The notes: a model not told the origin generated them from the letters alone. Shown: positions 27,578 to 36,529, numbered from the stretch's first letter. The stretch: DNA of 60,855 nt from CAMDHY01 sp046156265 (GCF_046156265.1 NZ_JAWDIR010000008.1:1-60855); one strand, 5' to 3'. A program made the numbers and translations.

Positions 27578-28513
27578 TCAGGGGTGCTCGGCGATGAACT
27601 GCTCGACGTTGTCCTTCGTCGTCAGCGTCGCCTCGAGGAGCTGCTGCGGAGGCACCGCCTCTCCGGCCTTCAGCTTGATCGCGCTGTCGACGGCGAGCCG
27701 GCCCATGTGCTGGGTCTGCTGCGTCGCCGTCACGTCGAAGACGCCGTCGCGCAGCGCCTCGAGGGCGGCCGTGTCACCGTCGAAGCCGGCGACCCAGATG
27801 CGCTGCGGCAGGTTTGCCACCTTCACCGCCTGGGCGGCGCCGAGCGCCAGCGCATCGGCCTGGCCCCAGACGATCGTCACGTCCGGGTGGGCCTGCAGCA
27901 TGTTCTGGGTGAGCTGGAAGCCCTCGTCCTGCGACCAGATCTGGCTCCACTGCTCGGCGACCACCTCGATGTTCGGGAACTCCTCGCGCGCCTTGGCACA
28001 GCCGGCGGAGCGGTCGACCTCGGGGGTGGTGCCCTTCTGCCCGTGCACGATGATCATCTTGCCGGCGCCGCCAGCCTTCTCGAAGATGTACTTGCAGACG
28101 TTGTAGGCGGAGGCGACGCTGTCGGAGGCGATGAAGGTGTCGCCCGGCTCGCCATCGGCATTGCGGTCGACGTTGATCACCGGCACGCCGGCGGCCTTGG
28201 CGAGACGCGCCGGGACGGTCGCGGCGGCGGCGCCGGCGGGGATGTAGATGAAGGCGTCGATGTTCTGGGTCAGGAGGTCCTGGACCTGGCTGACCTGGGT
28301 GGCGCTGTCGCCCTTGGCGTCGACGGTGATCACCTCGATGCCCTTGCCGCCGGCGTAGGCCTCGACCGACTGCTTGATCTGGTTGAAGAAATTCGCCTGC
28401 AGGTTGGCGACGGCCAGCCCGATCTTCTTCACTTCCTCGGCCGAGGCGCCGAAGGGCATCATCGCGACCGTCGCGAGGGCGGCGGCGGCGAGCAGGGTGC
28501 GCTTGAACGTCAT
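27578..28513 (-). CDS. Sugar ABC transporter periplasmic binding protein (RbsB family)
   Basis: Protein of 311 residues with a Sec signal peptide (cut after GASA, near residue 25) and an RbsB-like body: IGLAVANLQANFFNQIKQ at the pocket, NVDRNADGEPG, VWGQADALALGAAQAVKVA, WVAGFDGDTAALEAL. It has a strong GGAGGAG ribosome site. It lies between the permease (119-base gap with a hairpin) and the ATPase gene. The linked split transketolase and FGGY kinase suggest a pentose, pentitol or tetritol ligand. Confidence 0.9.
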   Translation of the reverse strand: MTFKRTLLAAAALATVAMMPFGASAEEVKKIGLAVANLQANFFNQIKQSVEAYAGGKGIEVITVDAKGDSATQVSQVQDLLTQNIDAFIYIPAGAAAATVPARLAKAAGVPVINVDRNADGEPGDTFIASDSVASAYNVCKYIFEKAGGAGKMIIVHGQKGTTPEVDRSAGCAKAREEFPNIEVVAEQWSQIWSQDEGFQLTQNMLQAHPDVTIVWGQADALALGAAQAVKVANLPQRIWVAGFDGDTAALEALRDGVFDVTATQQTQHMGRLAVDSAIKLKAGEAVPPQQLLEATLTTKDNVEQFIAEHP

Positions 28514-28556
28514 GTCAGTCTCCTCCGTTGTGTCTTCTGTTCGCGGCGTCGCGGCT

Positions 28557-28573
28557 CGGCACAGCGGGTGCCG
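28557..28573. other. Intercistronic hairpin between permease and binding-protein genes
   Basis: CGGCAC, five bases, GTGCCG form a 6-bp GC-rich stem in the 119-base gap. Such a hairpin can protect one side of a transcript and raise binding-protein levels relative to the permease. There is no T-run. Confidence 0.3.
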
Positions 28574-28632
28574 TCGTCGCGTCGGGCGGTGGGGCGACGG
28601 CGAGGCCGCCGTGCTCTGGCTCGCGCCAAAGT

Positions 28633-29607
28633 TCACTTCTTCTTCAGGGCCTCCGCCGCCACGGCGAGCGCGATGACGAGGCCGATCACCACCTGCTGGG
28701 TGAAAGGCGAGACGCCCAGCAGGTTGAGGCCGTTGCGCAGCACGCCGATGATGAGGACGCCGATGATGGTGCCCGGGATGCCCCCGGTGCCACCCGACAG
28801 GCTGGTGCCGCCGATGACGACGGCGGCGATGGTGTCGAGCTCGTAGGTGAAGCCGGAACTCGGCTGCACGGAATCGAGGCGGGCGGCCAGCACGACGCCG
28901 GCGAGGCCGGCGAGCAGCCCGGAGACGACGTAGACGCCGATCGTCGCGAGCTTGACGTTGATGCCGGCGAGACGTGCCACCTCGGCGTTGCCGCCGATCG
29001 CATAGAGACTGCGGCCGGCCGAGGTGTAGCGCAGGAACGCCCAGCCGAGGGCGAAGACGACGAGCATCAGCCCCACCGTCAGCGTCAGGAACCCGCCGTA
29101 GCGGATGATCGCCATGAGGTTGAACCAGCCGGGAAAGCCGACGATCTGCTGGCCGTCGGTGATCATGTTGGCGAGGCCGCGGGCGACCGACATCATCGCG
29201 AGCGTGGCGATGAACGCCGGCACGCCGAAGGCGGTCACGAGGAGGCCGGAGACGGCGCCGGTGCCGGCGGCGACGATCAGGGCGACGACGATCGCGAGCT
29301 GCAGGGGCAAGCCCATGTCGTTCGACAGATAGCCCATCACCATCATCGCGAGCGCGAGCACGGAGCCGACGGCGAGATCGATGCCGCCGATCAGGATCAC
29401 GAAGGTCATGCCGACGGCCATGATCCCGAGCACGGTGATCTGGTCGAGGATGTTGAGGAGGTTGCGCACCGACAGGAAGCTCTCGGTGGCGAAGCTCAGG
29501 AAGACGCACAGGAGAACGAGGCCGACGAGCGGGCCGGTGGCACCGCGCAGCGAGAAAAGCCGGCCGAGACCGACTCCGGCGTTCGCCGCCTTGTTCGTCG
29601 TCGCCAT
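28633..29607 (-). CDS. Sugar ABC transporter permease (RbsC family)
   Basis: Membrane protein of 324 residues with 8-10 hydrophobic segments and RbsC motifs: LIGGIDLAVGSVLALAMM, AIGGNAEVARLAGINVKL and VIGGTSLSGGTGGIPGTIIG. It is the first gene of the minus-strand transport operon, with a strong GGGAGGCGAG ribosome site. The region just upstream carries a good promoter and an operator-like motif shared with the divergent operon. Confidence 0.92.
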   Translation of the reverse strand: MATTNKAANAGVGLGRLFSLRGATGPLVGLVLLCVFLSFATESFLSVRNLLNILDQITVLGIMAVGMTFVILIGGIDLAVGSVLALAMMVMGYLSNDMGLPLQLAIVVALIVAAGTGAVSGLLVTAFGVPAFIATLAMMSVARGLANMITDGQQIVGFPGWFNLMAIIRYGGFLTLTVGLMLVVFALGWAFLRYTSAGRSLYAIGGNAEVARLAGINVKLATIGVYVVSGLLAGLAGVVLAARLDSVQPSSGFTYELDTIAAVVIGGTSLSGGTGGIPGTIIGVLIIGVLRNGLNLLGVSPFTQQVVIGLVIALAVAAEALKKK

Positions 29608-29622
29608 CTCGCCTCCCGGTAT

Positions 29623-29634
29623 GGATATTTATTC
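29623..29634. promoter_or_regulatory. Candidate SorC operator, site A
   Basis: GGATATTTATTC, just downstream of the -10 box of the minus-strand promoter and 15 bases before the permease start codon. It matches sites B (29810-29821) and C (33130-33141) at 9 of 12 positions, consensus GNATWTWTATTC. Confidence 0.55.
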
Positions 29635-29649
29635 ACTTATGACGTAAAA

Positions 29650-29678
29650 TTCATACGGGCCGATGCCGAAAGTGTCAA
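29650..29678 (-). promoter_or_regulatory. Candidate sigma-70 promoter for the minus-strand sugar transport operon
   Basis: On the minus strand: TTGACA, 17 bases, TATGAA. The -35 box is perfect and the spacing ideal. The predicted start lies near 29643, next to operator-like site A. Confidence 0.55.
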
Positions 29679-29772
29679 GCCGCAGCTTCGGCTGCGGTAT
29701 CTGCGCTGACAGCGTCCATGCTGCAATGCAGCAGTGGCTTTTGTTCGGAAAGGTCGTAACCGAACATCGGCC

Positions 29773-29802
29773 TTGACATGAAGGGGGTTTGGAAAGAATA
29801 AT
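29773..29802 (+). promoter_or_regulatory. Candidate sigma-70 promoter for the transketolase operon
   Basis: TTGACA, 18 bases, AATAAT, ending about 30 bases before the GTG start of the transketolase gene. The predicted transcription start falls at operator-like site B. Confidence 0.55.
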
Positions 29803-29809
29803 CGTACTA

Positions 29810-29821
29810 GAATAAATATGC
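29810..29821. promoter_or_regulatory. Candidate SorC operator, site B
   Basis: GAATAAATATGC, the reverse complement of GCATATTTATTC, immediately after the -10 box of the plus-strand promoter. Binding here would block transcription start. Confidence 0.55.
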
Positions 29822-29833
29822 AAAGGTTGAGCA

Positions 29834-30664
29834 GTGGTACCTCAGACCCCACAGGAACTGCGGGCGACGGCGAGGCGGATCCGACGCCGGGACCTGCAGG
29901 CCGTGTTCGAGGCCGGCGCCGGTCACATCGGCGGCGAGATGTCGGTCATCGACCTCCTGACGGCGCTCTATTTCAACGTCCTGAACGTCAATCCCCGAGA
30001 GCCGCGTGACCCCGGCCGCGACCGGCTCGTCTTGAGCAAGGGCCACACCGCCTGCGCGCTGTACGTGACGCTCGCCGAGCGCGGCTTCATCCCGCAGGAC
30101 GAGATCGCCACCTTCCTGAAGCCGATGTCGCGCCTCAACGGCCACCCGGACCGCAACAAGGTGCCGGGCGTCGAGACCAATACCGGGCCGCTCGGCCACG
30201 GCCTGCCGGTCGCCGTCGGCATGGCGACGGCGGCGAAGCTCGACCAGGCTTCCTGGCGCACCTTCGTCATCACCGGCGACGGCGAGATGCAGGAGGGCAG
30301 CAACTGGGAGGCGATCATGGCCGCCGCCCAGTTCCGCCTCGACAACCTGACCCTGATCATCGACCACAACCGCCTGCAGCAGGGCGCCCGCCTCGCCGAC
30401 ACCAACGCGCTGGCGCCCTTCGCGCCGAAGCTCGCCGCCTTCGGCTGGACGGTAATCGAGATCGACGGGCACGACATGGACGCCATCCTCGGCGCCCTTT
30501 CGCGGGAGCGCATCGTCGCCGACCGGCCGACGTGCATCGTCGCCCACACCAACAAGGGGCAGGGCATCTCGTTCATGGCGGACCGGGTGGAGTGGCATCA
30601 CAAGGTGCCGAGCGCGGAACAGTACGAGCTGGCCCTTGCCGAGCTCGCGGAGGTGGTCTCTTGA
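29834..30664 (+). CDS. Transketolase, N-terminal (thiamine diphosphate) subunit
   Basis: Protein of 276 residues equal to the N-terminal third of transketolase: GHIGGEMSVIDLLTALYF, VLSKGHTACALY, GPLGHGLPVAVG, and the thiamine diphosphate motif GDGEMQEG ending in IIDHN. The C-terminal domains are encoded by the next gene, so together they form a split transketolase. GTG start at 29834 with AAAGG nine bases upstream. Split transketolases in sugar operons often act on ketose phosphates made by the neighbouring kinase, transferring a two-carbon unit to an aldose phosphate. Confidence 0.9.
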   Translation: MVPQTPQELRATARRIRRRDLQAVFEAGAGHIGGEMSVIDLLTALYFNVLNVNPREPRDPGRDRLVLSKGHTACALYVTLAERGFIPQDEIATFLKPMSRLNGHPDRNKVPGVETNTGPLGHGLPVAVGMATAAKLDQASWRTFVITGDGEMQEGSNWEAIMAAAQFRLDNLTLIIDHNRLQQGARLADTNALAPFAPKLAAFGWTVIEIDGHDMDAILGALSRERIVADRPTCIVAHTNKGQGISFMADRVEWHHKVPSAEQYELALAELAEVVS

Positions 30665-31650
30665 GCGGCGCGACGATTTCGAAGAGCTCGTCGTCTCCAG
30701 GCACGCCGGCGCCGAAGCTGCACGACTGCCGGGACGCCTTCACGGCGACGCTGGTGGCACTGGCCGAGGCCGACCGCAACATCGTCGCGGTCTGCAACGA
30801 CTCGGTCGGCTCCTCGAAGCTGAACGGTTTCCGCGATCGCTTCCCGGAGCGCCTGATCAACGTCGGCATCGCCGAGCAGAACCTCGTCGGCACCGGCGCC
30901 GGGCTCGCCAACGGCGGCAAGATCCCGTTCGTCTGCGGCGCCGCGTGCTTCCTCACCGGCCGCTCGCTCGAGCAGATCAAGGCCGACGTCGCCTACTCGA
31001 AGACCAATGTGAAGCTCTGCGGCATCAGTTCCGGCATGGCCTATGGCGAGCTCGGACCGACGCACCACTCGATCGAGGACTTCGCCTGGATCCGGGCGCT
31101 GCCGAATGTGCCGATCATCGCGCCCGCCGACCGCATCGAGACGGCGGCGGCGACCGCCTGGGCGGCCGCCCACGACGGCCCGGTGTTCCTGCGTCTGAGC
31201 CGCGTCGGCGTGCCGGACCTCTTGCCGGAAGGCCACGTCTTCGAGCTCGGCCGCGCCAACGTGCTGCGCGATGGCACCGACCTCACCATCATCGCCAACG
31301 GGACCCTGACCCACCGCGCCATGACGGCCGCGGCGATGCTCGCCGAGCGCGGCGTGTCGGCGCGGGTGGTCAACATGGCGACCGTGCGGCCGATCGATGA
31401 TGCGGCCGTCGCGGCGGCGGCGCGCGAGACCGGTGCCATCCTCACCTGCGAGGAGCACACGGTGTTCGGAGGCCTCGGCAGCGCGGTGGCGGAGGTCGTC
31501 GTGCAGACGGCGCCGGTGCCGATGGCGCTGCTCGGCGTGCCCGGCGAGTTCGCCCCGACCGGCTCGGCCGAGTGGCTGCTCGACCACTATGGCATGTCGC
31601 CCGAAGGCATCGCGGCGAGCGCCGAGGGCCTCGTCAAACGGAAGGTGTGA
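30661..31650 (+). CDS. Transketolase, C-terminal subunit
   Basis: Protein of 329 residues with the pyrimidine-binding and C-terminal domains of transketolase: VCNDSVGSSKLNGF, INVGIAEQNLVGTGAGLA, GPTHHSIEDFAWIRALP, GPVFLRLSR and TCEEHTVFGGLGSAVAEV. It starts at a TTG that overlaps the stop of the N-terminal subunit by 4 bases (TTGA), with GGAGGTGG just upstream, so equal synthesis of the two subunits is expected. Three bases separate it from the kinase gene. Confidence 0.9.
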   Translation: MSGATISKSSSSPGTPAPKLHDCRDAFTATLVALAEADRNIVAVCNDSVGSSKLNGFRDRFPERLINVGIAEQNLVGTGAGLANGGKIPFVCGAACFLTGRSLEQIKADVAYSKTNVKLCGISSGMAYGELGPTHHSIEDFAWIRALPNVPIIAPADRIETAAATAWAAAHDGPVFLRLSRVGVPDLLPEGHVFELGRANVLRDGTDLTIIANGTLTHRAMTAAAMLAERGVSARVVNMATVRPIDDAAVAAAARETGAILTCEEHTVFGGLGSAVAEVVVQTAPVPMALLGVPGEFAPTGSAEWLLDHYGMSPEGIAASAEGLVKRKV

Positions 31651-31653
31651 CCG

Positions 31654-33126
31654 ATGCCGGTGCGCGCGGTTCTGGCCGTCGACCAGGGCACGACCAACAG
31701 CAAGGCCGTGCTCGTTTCCGAGACCGGCGCGATCCTTTCGACCGGCGCCGCCCCCGTCGACATCCGCCACCCGCAGCCGGGCTGGGTCGAGCAGGACGCC
31801 GGGCAGATCGTCGCGAGCGTCGTCGCCGCCATTGGCGCCTGCCTCGCCGGTGCACCCGATGCCGATATCGTGGCCATCGGCATCTCGAGCCAGCGCGAAT
31901 CGATGCTCGCCTGGGACCGCCGCAGCGGTGCGCCGCTCGGACCCGTCGTCACCTGGCAGTGCCGGCGCACCACCGCCGCCTGCGAAGCGCTGAAGGCGGC
32001 CGGCCACGAGCCGGCGGTGATCGCCCGAACCGGCCTGCCGCTCGACCCGATGTTCCCGGCGACGAAGGCGCGCTGGCTGCTCGACACCCACGCCGCCGGC
32101 CGCGCCGCCGCCGACATCTGCCTCGGCACCGTCGACAGCTGGCTGATCTGGACGCTCTCGGGCGGAGCGGTGCACGCCACCGATGCCTCCAACGCCGCCC
32201 GCACCCAGCTCTACGACATCGCCGCCGGCCGCTGGAGCGAGGAACTCGGCGCGCTGTTCGGCGTGCCGCTCGCGGTGCTGCCCGAGGTCCACGATTCCGC
32301 CCACGTCTTCGCGACCACCCGCGGCGTGCCCGGCCTGCCGGACGGCCTGCCGGTGGCGGCCGCCATCGGCGACTCGCACGCTGCCCTGTTCGGCCACGGC
32401 GCGACGCGCACCGGCGACGGCAAGGTGACGTTCGGCACCGGCTCCTCGGTGATGACGACGATCCCCGGCTTCATCGTCCCGCCGAAGGGCCTTACCACCA
32501 CCATCGCCTGGTCGCTCGCCGGCGTGCCCACCTTCGCCTTCGAGGGCAACATCCTCGTCAGCGCCTCGATCCTGCCGTGGACGGCGGACCTGCTCGGCCT
32601 CGACGGCGTCGAGGCGCTCCTGGCGCTCGCCGCCTCCGTCGAGGACACCAAGGGCGTCTATCTCGTCCCGGCCCATGTCGGCCTCGGCGCGCCGCACTGG
32701 AACCCGGCCGCCCGCGGCCTCGTCTCCGGGCTCTCGTTTGCCGCTGGGCGGGCGCATGTGGCGCGGGCGGCGGCGATGAGCATGGCGCTGCAGGTGGAAG
32801 ACGTCTTCGCCATCGTGCGCGACAACGCCGGCCAGTCGATGGGTCGCCTCTATGTCGACGGCGGCCCGAGCCGCAACGCCTTCCTGATGCAGATGGTCGC
32901 CGATTGTCTCGACCATCCGGTGACGACCTGCGAGAGCGCCGAAGCGTCGGCCCGCGGCGCCGCTTATCTCGCCGGACTGGCGGTCGGCATCTGGCCCGAT
33001 CTCGGCGCGGTCGCGGCACTCGAGAAGCACGGCGGGACGATCGCGCCCGCGATGGCCGACGACGTGCGGCAGACCACCCTGAAAGGCTGGGACGAGGCGA
33101 TCGGGCGCTCGACCTTCGGCACCTGA
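31654..33126 (+). CDS. FGGY-family carbohydrate kinase (xylulokinase/glycerol kinase-like)
   Basis: Protein of 490 residues of the FGGY kinase family: phosphate loop VDQGTTNSKAVL at residues 9-20, GISSQRESMLAWDR, GTGSSVMTTI in the second nucleotide site, and the C-terminal signature region DGGPSRNAFLMQMVAD...ARGAAYLAG. It should phosphorylate a ketose or polyol made from the imported substrate, feeding the split transketolase. Xylulose, ribulose, apulose or erythrulose are all possible; the sequence alone does not decide. Confidence 0.88.
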   Translation: MPVRAVLAVDQGTTNSKAVLVSETGAILSTGAAPVDIRHPQPGWVEQDAGQIVASVVAAIGACLAGAPDADIVAIGISSQRESMLAWDRRSGAPLGPVVTWQCRRTTAACEALKAAGHEPAVIARTGLPLDPMFPATKARWLLDTHAAGRAAADICLGTVDSWLIWTLSGGAVHATDASNAARTQLYDIAAGRWSEELGALFGVPLAVLPEVHDSAHVFATTRGVPGLPDGLPVAAAIGDSHAALFGHGATRTGDGKVTFGTGSSVMTTIPGFIVPPKGLTTTIAWSLAGVPTFAFEGNILVSASILPWTADLLGLDGVEALLALAASVEDTKGVYLVPAHVGLGAPHWNPAARGLVSGLSFAAGRAHVARAAAMSMALQVEDVFAIVRDNAGQSMGRLYVDGGPSRNAFLMQMVADCLDHPVTTCESAEASARGAAYLAGLAVGIWPDLGAVAALEKHGGTIAPAMADDVRQTTLKGWDEAIGRSTFGT

Positions 33127-33144
33127 CCTGAATTTATATTCAGG
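33127..33144. promoter_or_regulatory. Candidate SorC operator, site C (perfect 18-bp palindrome)
   Basis: CCTGAAT, TTAT, ATTCAGG: 7-bp perfect arms starting at the base after the kinase stop codon and 30 bases before the SorC gene. Its core GAATTTATATTC (33130-33141) matches the motif at both divergent promoters, suggesting autoregulation. Confidence 0.6.
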
Positions 33145-33173
33145 CCCCGGATCGGTGGGGACGGAGACCGCCC

Positions 33174-34160
33174 GTGTCGCGATTGAACGAACTGAGGATG
33201 ATCACCCGCGTCGCGCAGATGTACCACGTCGAGGGGCTACGCCAGGCCGACATCGCGGAACACCTGCGCATCTCCCAGGCGACGGTCTCGCGGATGCTGA
33301 AGAAGGCGCAGGACGAGGAGATCGTCCGCACCACCGTCGTCTCGCCGCCCGGCACCTACGGCGCGCTCGAGGGGGCGCTGCGACAGCACTTCGGGCTCGC
33401 AGAGGTGATCGTCGTCGAGTGCGCCGAGGACCGTGACGGCGCCATCATGGCGCGCATCGGCGAGGCGGCGGCGCACTTCCTCGAGACGACGATGCAGCCG
33501 GGCGAGATCATCGGCGTCTCGAGCTGGAGCGAGACCATCCTGAAGATGGTCGACAACATCCACCCGATGAAGGCCGGGAAGGCGCGCTACGTCGTGCAGA
33601 CGCTCGGCGGCATGGGCGATCCGGCGGTGCAGACGCACGCCACCCAGCTCACAACACGGCTCGCCAAGCTCACCGGCGCCGAGCCGCGCCTGCTCACCGC
33701 CCCGGGCGTCTCGCAGTCGCGCGAGGCCAAGCTGATCATGCTCGCCGACCAGTACGTGCGCGAGACGGTCGACCTGTTCGGCAAGATCACCGTCGCCTTC
33801 ATGGGCATCGGCTCGATCGAGCCATCGCGGATGCTGGCGCGCAGCGGCAACGTCTTCTCGTCGAAGGAGCTCGCCGACGTCCGCGACGCCGGGGCGGTCG
33901 GCGACATGAGCCTGCGCTTCTTCGACATCGCCGGCCGGCCGGTGAAGACGCCGCTCGACGAGCGCGTCATCGGCCTGACGCTGGAGGAGATCGCCCGCAT
34001 CGACCGCGTGATCGGCCTCGCCGGTGGCCAGTCGAAGACGAACGCGATCTTCGGGGCGCTGAAGACCGGCGTGCTCGACGTGCTGATCACCGAGAAGTTC
34101 ACCGCCCAGCGGTTGCTGGCGATGGCCGGCCTCGCGCCGGCGCTGGAGGAGTTCACATGA
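33174..34160 (+). CDS. SorC/DeoR-type sugar-binding transcriptional regulator
   Basis: Protein of 328 residues: N-terminal helix-turn-helix (GLRQADIAEHLRISQATVSR, residues 21-40) and a C-terminal SorC sugar-phosphate sensor domain (IGVSSWSETILKMV, GGMGDPAVQT, IGSIEPSRML, AGGQSKTNAIFGALKTGVLDVLITEK). GTG start with GGAG upstream. It sits inside the transketolase operon and probably controls both divergent arms through the shared GNATWTWTATTC sites. The inducer would be a phosphorylated intermediate made by the adjacent kinase. Confidence 0.92.
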   Translation: MSRLNELRMITRVAQMYHVEGLRQADIAEHLRISQATVSRMLKKAQDEEIVRTTVVSPPGTYGALEGALRQHFGLAEVIVVECAEDRDGAIMARIGEAAAHFLETTMQPGEIIGVSSWSETILKMVDNIHPMKAGKARYVVQTLGGMGDPAVQTHATQLTTRLAKLTGAEPRLLTAPGVSQSREAKLIMLADQYVRETVDLFGKITVAFMGIGSIEPSRMLARSGNVFSSKELADVRDAGAVGDMSLRFFDIAGRPVKTPLDERVIGLTLEEIARIDRVIGLAGGQSKTNAIFGALKTGVLDVLITEKFTAQRLLAMAGLAPALEEFT

Positions 34161-34939
34161 GGCGTTTCGAAGGCCGCACCGTCGTCATCACCGGCGGCAA
34201 CAAGGGGATCGGCTTCGCCATGGCGGAACGCTTCGCCGCGGAAGGCGCGAACCTCGTGCTCGCCTCGGTCGAGGCGCAGGTGATGGCAGCAGCCGAGGCG
34301 TTGCGGGCGACCGGCGCGCAGGCCGTCGGCGTCGTCTGCGACGTCACCGACATCGCCGCCGTCCGGGCCGTCTACGACGAGGCGGTGGGCCGCTTCGGCA
34401 GCCTCGACGTGTCGATCCAGAACGCCGGCGTCATCACCATCGCCAAGGTCGAGGACCTCACCGAGGCCGAGTGGGACAAGGTGATGGACGTCAACACCAA
34501 GGGCGTCTTCCTGTGCTGCCAGGAGGCGATCCGGCGGATGCGCAAGGCGGGCCGGGGTGGCCGGCTGATCAACACCGCCTCCGGCCAGGCGCGCGACGGC
34601 TTCATCTACACGCCGCACTACGCCGCCTCGAAGATGGGGGTCGTCGGCATCACCCAGAGCCTCGCCAAGGAGGTGGCGCTCGACGGCATCACCGTCAACG
34701 CCATTTGCCCGGGCATCATCGAGACTGAGATGTGGGACTACAACGACCGCGTCTGGGGCAAGATGCTCGGCACCTATGCGCCGGGCGAACTGATGGCGGA
34801 ATGGGTGCAGAACATCCCGATGAAGCGGGCGGGGCAGGGCAAGGACGTCGCCGGCCTCGTGGCGTTCCTGGCGAGCGAGGACGCCGCCTACATCACCGGC
34901 CAGACCATCAACGTCGACGGTGGGCTGATCATGTCGTGA
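34157..34939 (+). CDS. SDR-family oxidoreductase, polyol dehydrogenase-like
   Basis: Protein of 260 residues with the classical SDR pattern: ITGGNKGIGF, NAGV, TASGQ before the catalytic Tyr in YAASK, CPGIIETEMWDY and TINVDGG. CPGIIETEMWD resembles sorbitol and other polyol dehydrogenases. It overlaps the SorC stop by 4 bases (ATGA) and is the last gene of the operon. It may convert the imported polyol to the ketose that the FGGY kinase phosphorylates. A second SDR lies at the end of the divergent arm. Confidence 0.88.
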   Translation: MRRFEGRTVVITGGNKGIGFAMAERFAAEGANLVLASVEAQVMAAAEALRATGAQAVGVVCDVTDIAAVRAVYDEAVGRFGSLDVSIQNAGVITIAKVEDLTEAEWDKVMDVNTKGVFLCCQEAIRRMRKAGRGGRLINTASGQARDGFIYTPHYAASKMGVVGITQSLAKEVALDGITVNAICPGIIETEMWDYNDRVWGKMLGTYAPGELMAEWVQNIPMKRAGQGKDVAGLVAFLASEDAAYITGQTINVDGGLIMS

Positions 34940-35438
34940 CCCTCGCGATGGTCCGGCAGCGCCGCGGCCCTGCCCGATTTAGCTGGCGCCCGCCTCGGTC
35001 GCCCAGCCCGTCGCCGCACCGGGGCGTCAGCTTCATCTCGCGGGACGCGTCGCAATCCGGCGGCTGACGCGTCGCGGCGCACAGCGACTTTCACGTTGTC
35101 GTGACAGCTCCGTGCCGTCTGGTACGCTCGACGCGGTTCTCCCGCGAGCAGCAGTGTGCCACTGGAACAACTGACGCGACATCTTTGCTGCCGCCGCCCG
35201 TCATACTAACTTAGAATTAATGTAGACTATCCCTCGTTTGCGCATCAGGATGGTTCCCGATCAGAACTTATCTTCCGCGGGGGCGGAGAGTGGGATCGGG
35301 AGGAGCGAGGCTGAGGGAGTGAAGGCCGAGACGGTCGAGGGGGGCGTTGCGTGCACATCGACAGGCCTCACCGCACGTTCCGTGTGCGGTGGCGGCCGCG
35401 GCGAGCGCTGTGACCGGCGGTGCAGAAGGAGACGTGGG
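34940..35438. other. Non-coding gap before the tandem TRAP binding proteins
   Basis: No convincing gene. It holds an 8-bp inverted repeat (GCGTCAGC at 35024-35031, GCTGACGC at 35063-35070) that may end the preceding operon, and an AT-rich patch around 35205-35232 (CTAACTTAGAATTAATG) that may belong to a promoter for the TRAP genes. The last 200 bases before the first TRAP gene are an open frame with poor composition and no ribosome site. Confidence 0.4.
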
Positions 35439-36425
35439 GTGTTGGCGAGACTACCGGCGGCGATCGTCGTCGTCCTGGCTCTGCTGCCGGCGAGTGTCGC
35501 GGCCGAGACCATCCGATGCAGCCATCAGTTCCCGCCGCAACATCACATCACGGGGCTGATCGAGCGCTGGGCGACTGAACTCGGGCGGCTCTCCAAGGGG
35601 CGCATCACGATCGAGTTGATCGGTGAGGCGAAGCTCTTCAAGCCGGACGAGAACATCCTCGCCGTCGCCCGGGGCGATGTCGAATGCGCTTTTTCCCTGA
35701 ACTTCCAGTGGTCCCGCAAACTGCCGCTGATGACCGCGACGCTGGCGCCGTTCGCCATGCAGTCGCCCGAGATTCCGCGTCGGTGGATGGGCTCCGAGGC
35801 CGTGGAGCTCCTCGAAGAGAAGATGGACGAAAAGGGGGTGCAGTCGGTCGCCTGGCTGTTCCAGACCAACCAGACCGTCATCACCGCCGATGGCCGCCAT
35901 GTCCTGCATCCGGACGATTTCGCGGGCCTGCGCATCCGTGGCCTCATCCCTGCCCTCGACCAGACCCTGCAGCAGCTGGGGGCGAAGACGGTGCCCATGG
36001 ACGCGAGCAAGCTGTACGAGGCGATGCGGACCGGCACCGTGGATGTGGCGATCACCGACGTGGCCGTCGCCGTGGCGCGACGCCTCTATGAGCAGCACGA
36101 CCACATGGTGCTGCTGCCGATGCTGTCGGTCTACGTCAACGGCTATGTCACGCCGCAGTGGTACGACCTCCTGGACGACGAGCTGAAGGACGCGTTCCGC
36201 CAGGCCGGCGAGAACGCCATGCAGTGGTCCGTGGAGGTCTCGACGGCGGCTGCGACGGCGGCGCCAGCGGTGCTGCGCGACCGTGGCGTCGATCTCCACG
36301 TCGCGTCGGCTGAAGAGATCGAAGTTCTGCGGGCGGCCCTGCAGCCTCACTTCCTTGAGTTGTTCCTGGAAGAGGCCGGTGAGGACGGGCCTGAACTTCT
36401 CGATCTCATCGCCAAGCTCAAGTAG
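35439..36425 (+). CDS. TRAP transporter periplasmic binding protein (DctP family), first copy
   Basis: Protein of 328 residues with a clear signal peptide (hydrophobic core AAIVVVLALLPASVAA, cut near residue 22) and the DctP fold: FPPQHHITGLIERW, KLFKPDENILAVARGDVECAF, LRIRGLIPALDQTLQQLGAKTVPMDASKLYEAMRTGTVD, YVNGYVTPQWYD. GTG start at 35439 with AAGGAG upstream; the frame stays open further up but without a site. It binds an organic acid in the periplasm. No TRAP membrane subunits (DctQ/DctM) are in the window. The next gene is a close paralogue. Confidence 0.87.
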   Translation: MLARLPAAIVVVLALLPASVAAETIRCSHQFPPQHHITGLIERWATELGRLSKGRITIELIGEAKLFKPDENILAVARGDVECAFSLNFQWSRKLPLMTATLAPFAMQSPEIPRRWMGSEAVELLEEKMDEKGVQSVAWLFQTNQTVITADGRHVLHPDDFAGLRIRGLIPALDQTLQQLGAKTVPMDASKLYEAMRTGTVDVAITDVAVAVARRLYEQHDHMVLLPMLSVYVNGYVTPQWYDLLDDELKDAFRQAGENAMQWSVEVSTAAATAAPAVLRDRGVDLHVASAEEIEVLRAALQPHFLELFLEEAGEDGPELLDLIAKLK

Positions 36426-36529
36426 GTCGTCCGGGGATTTTCCGAACAACAGGTCGAAAATCGGTCATCTCGCACATCCGTCGACACTTGCGCCGGGGGG
36501 CAGTGGAAGTCAGTATTGGAGACTTCGAA

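Noticed and set aside
35161..35188. GGAAC motif before the TRAP genes as a second EcfG promoter
   Set aside because: No GTT occurs 16 or 17 bases downstream.
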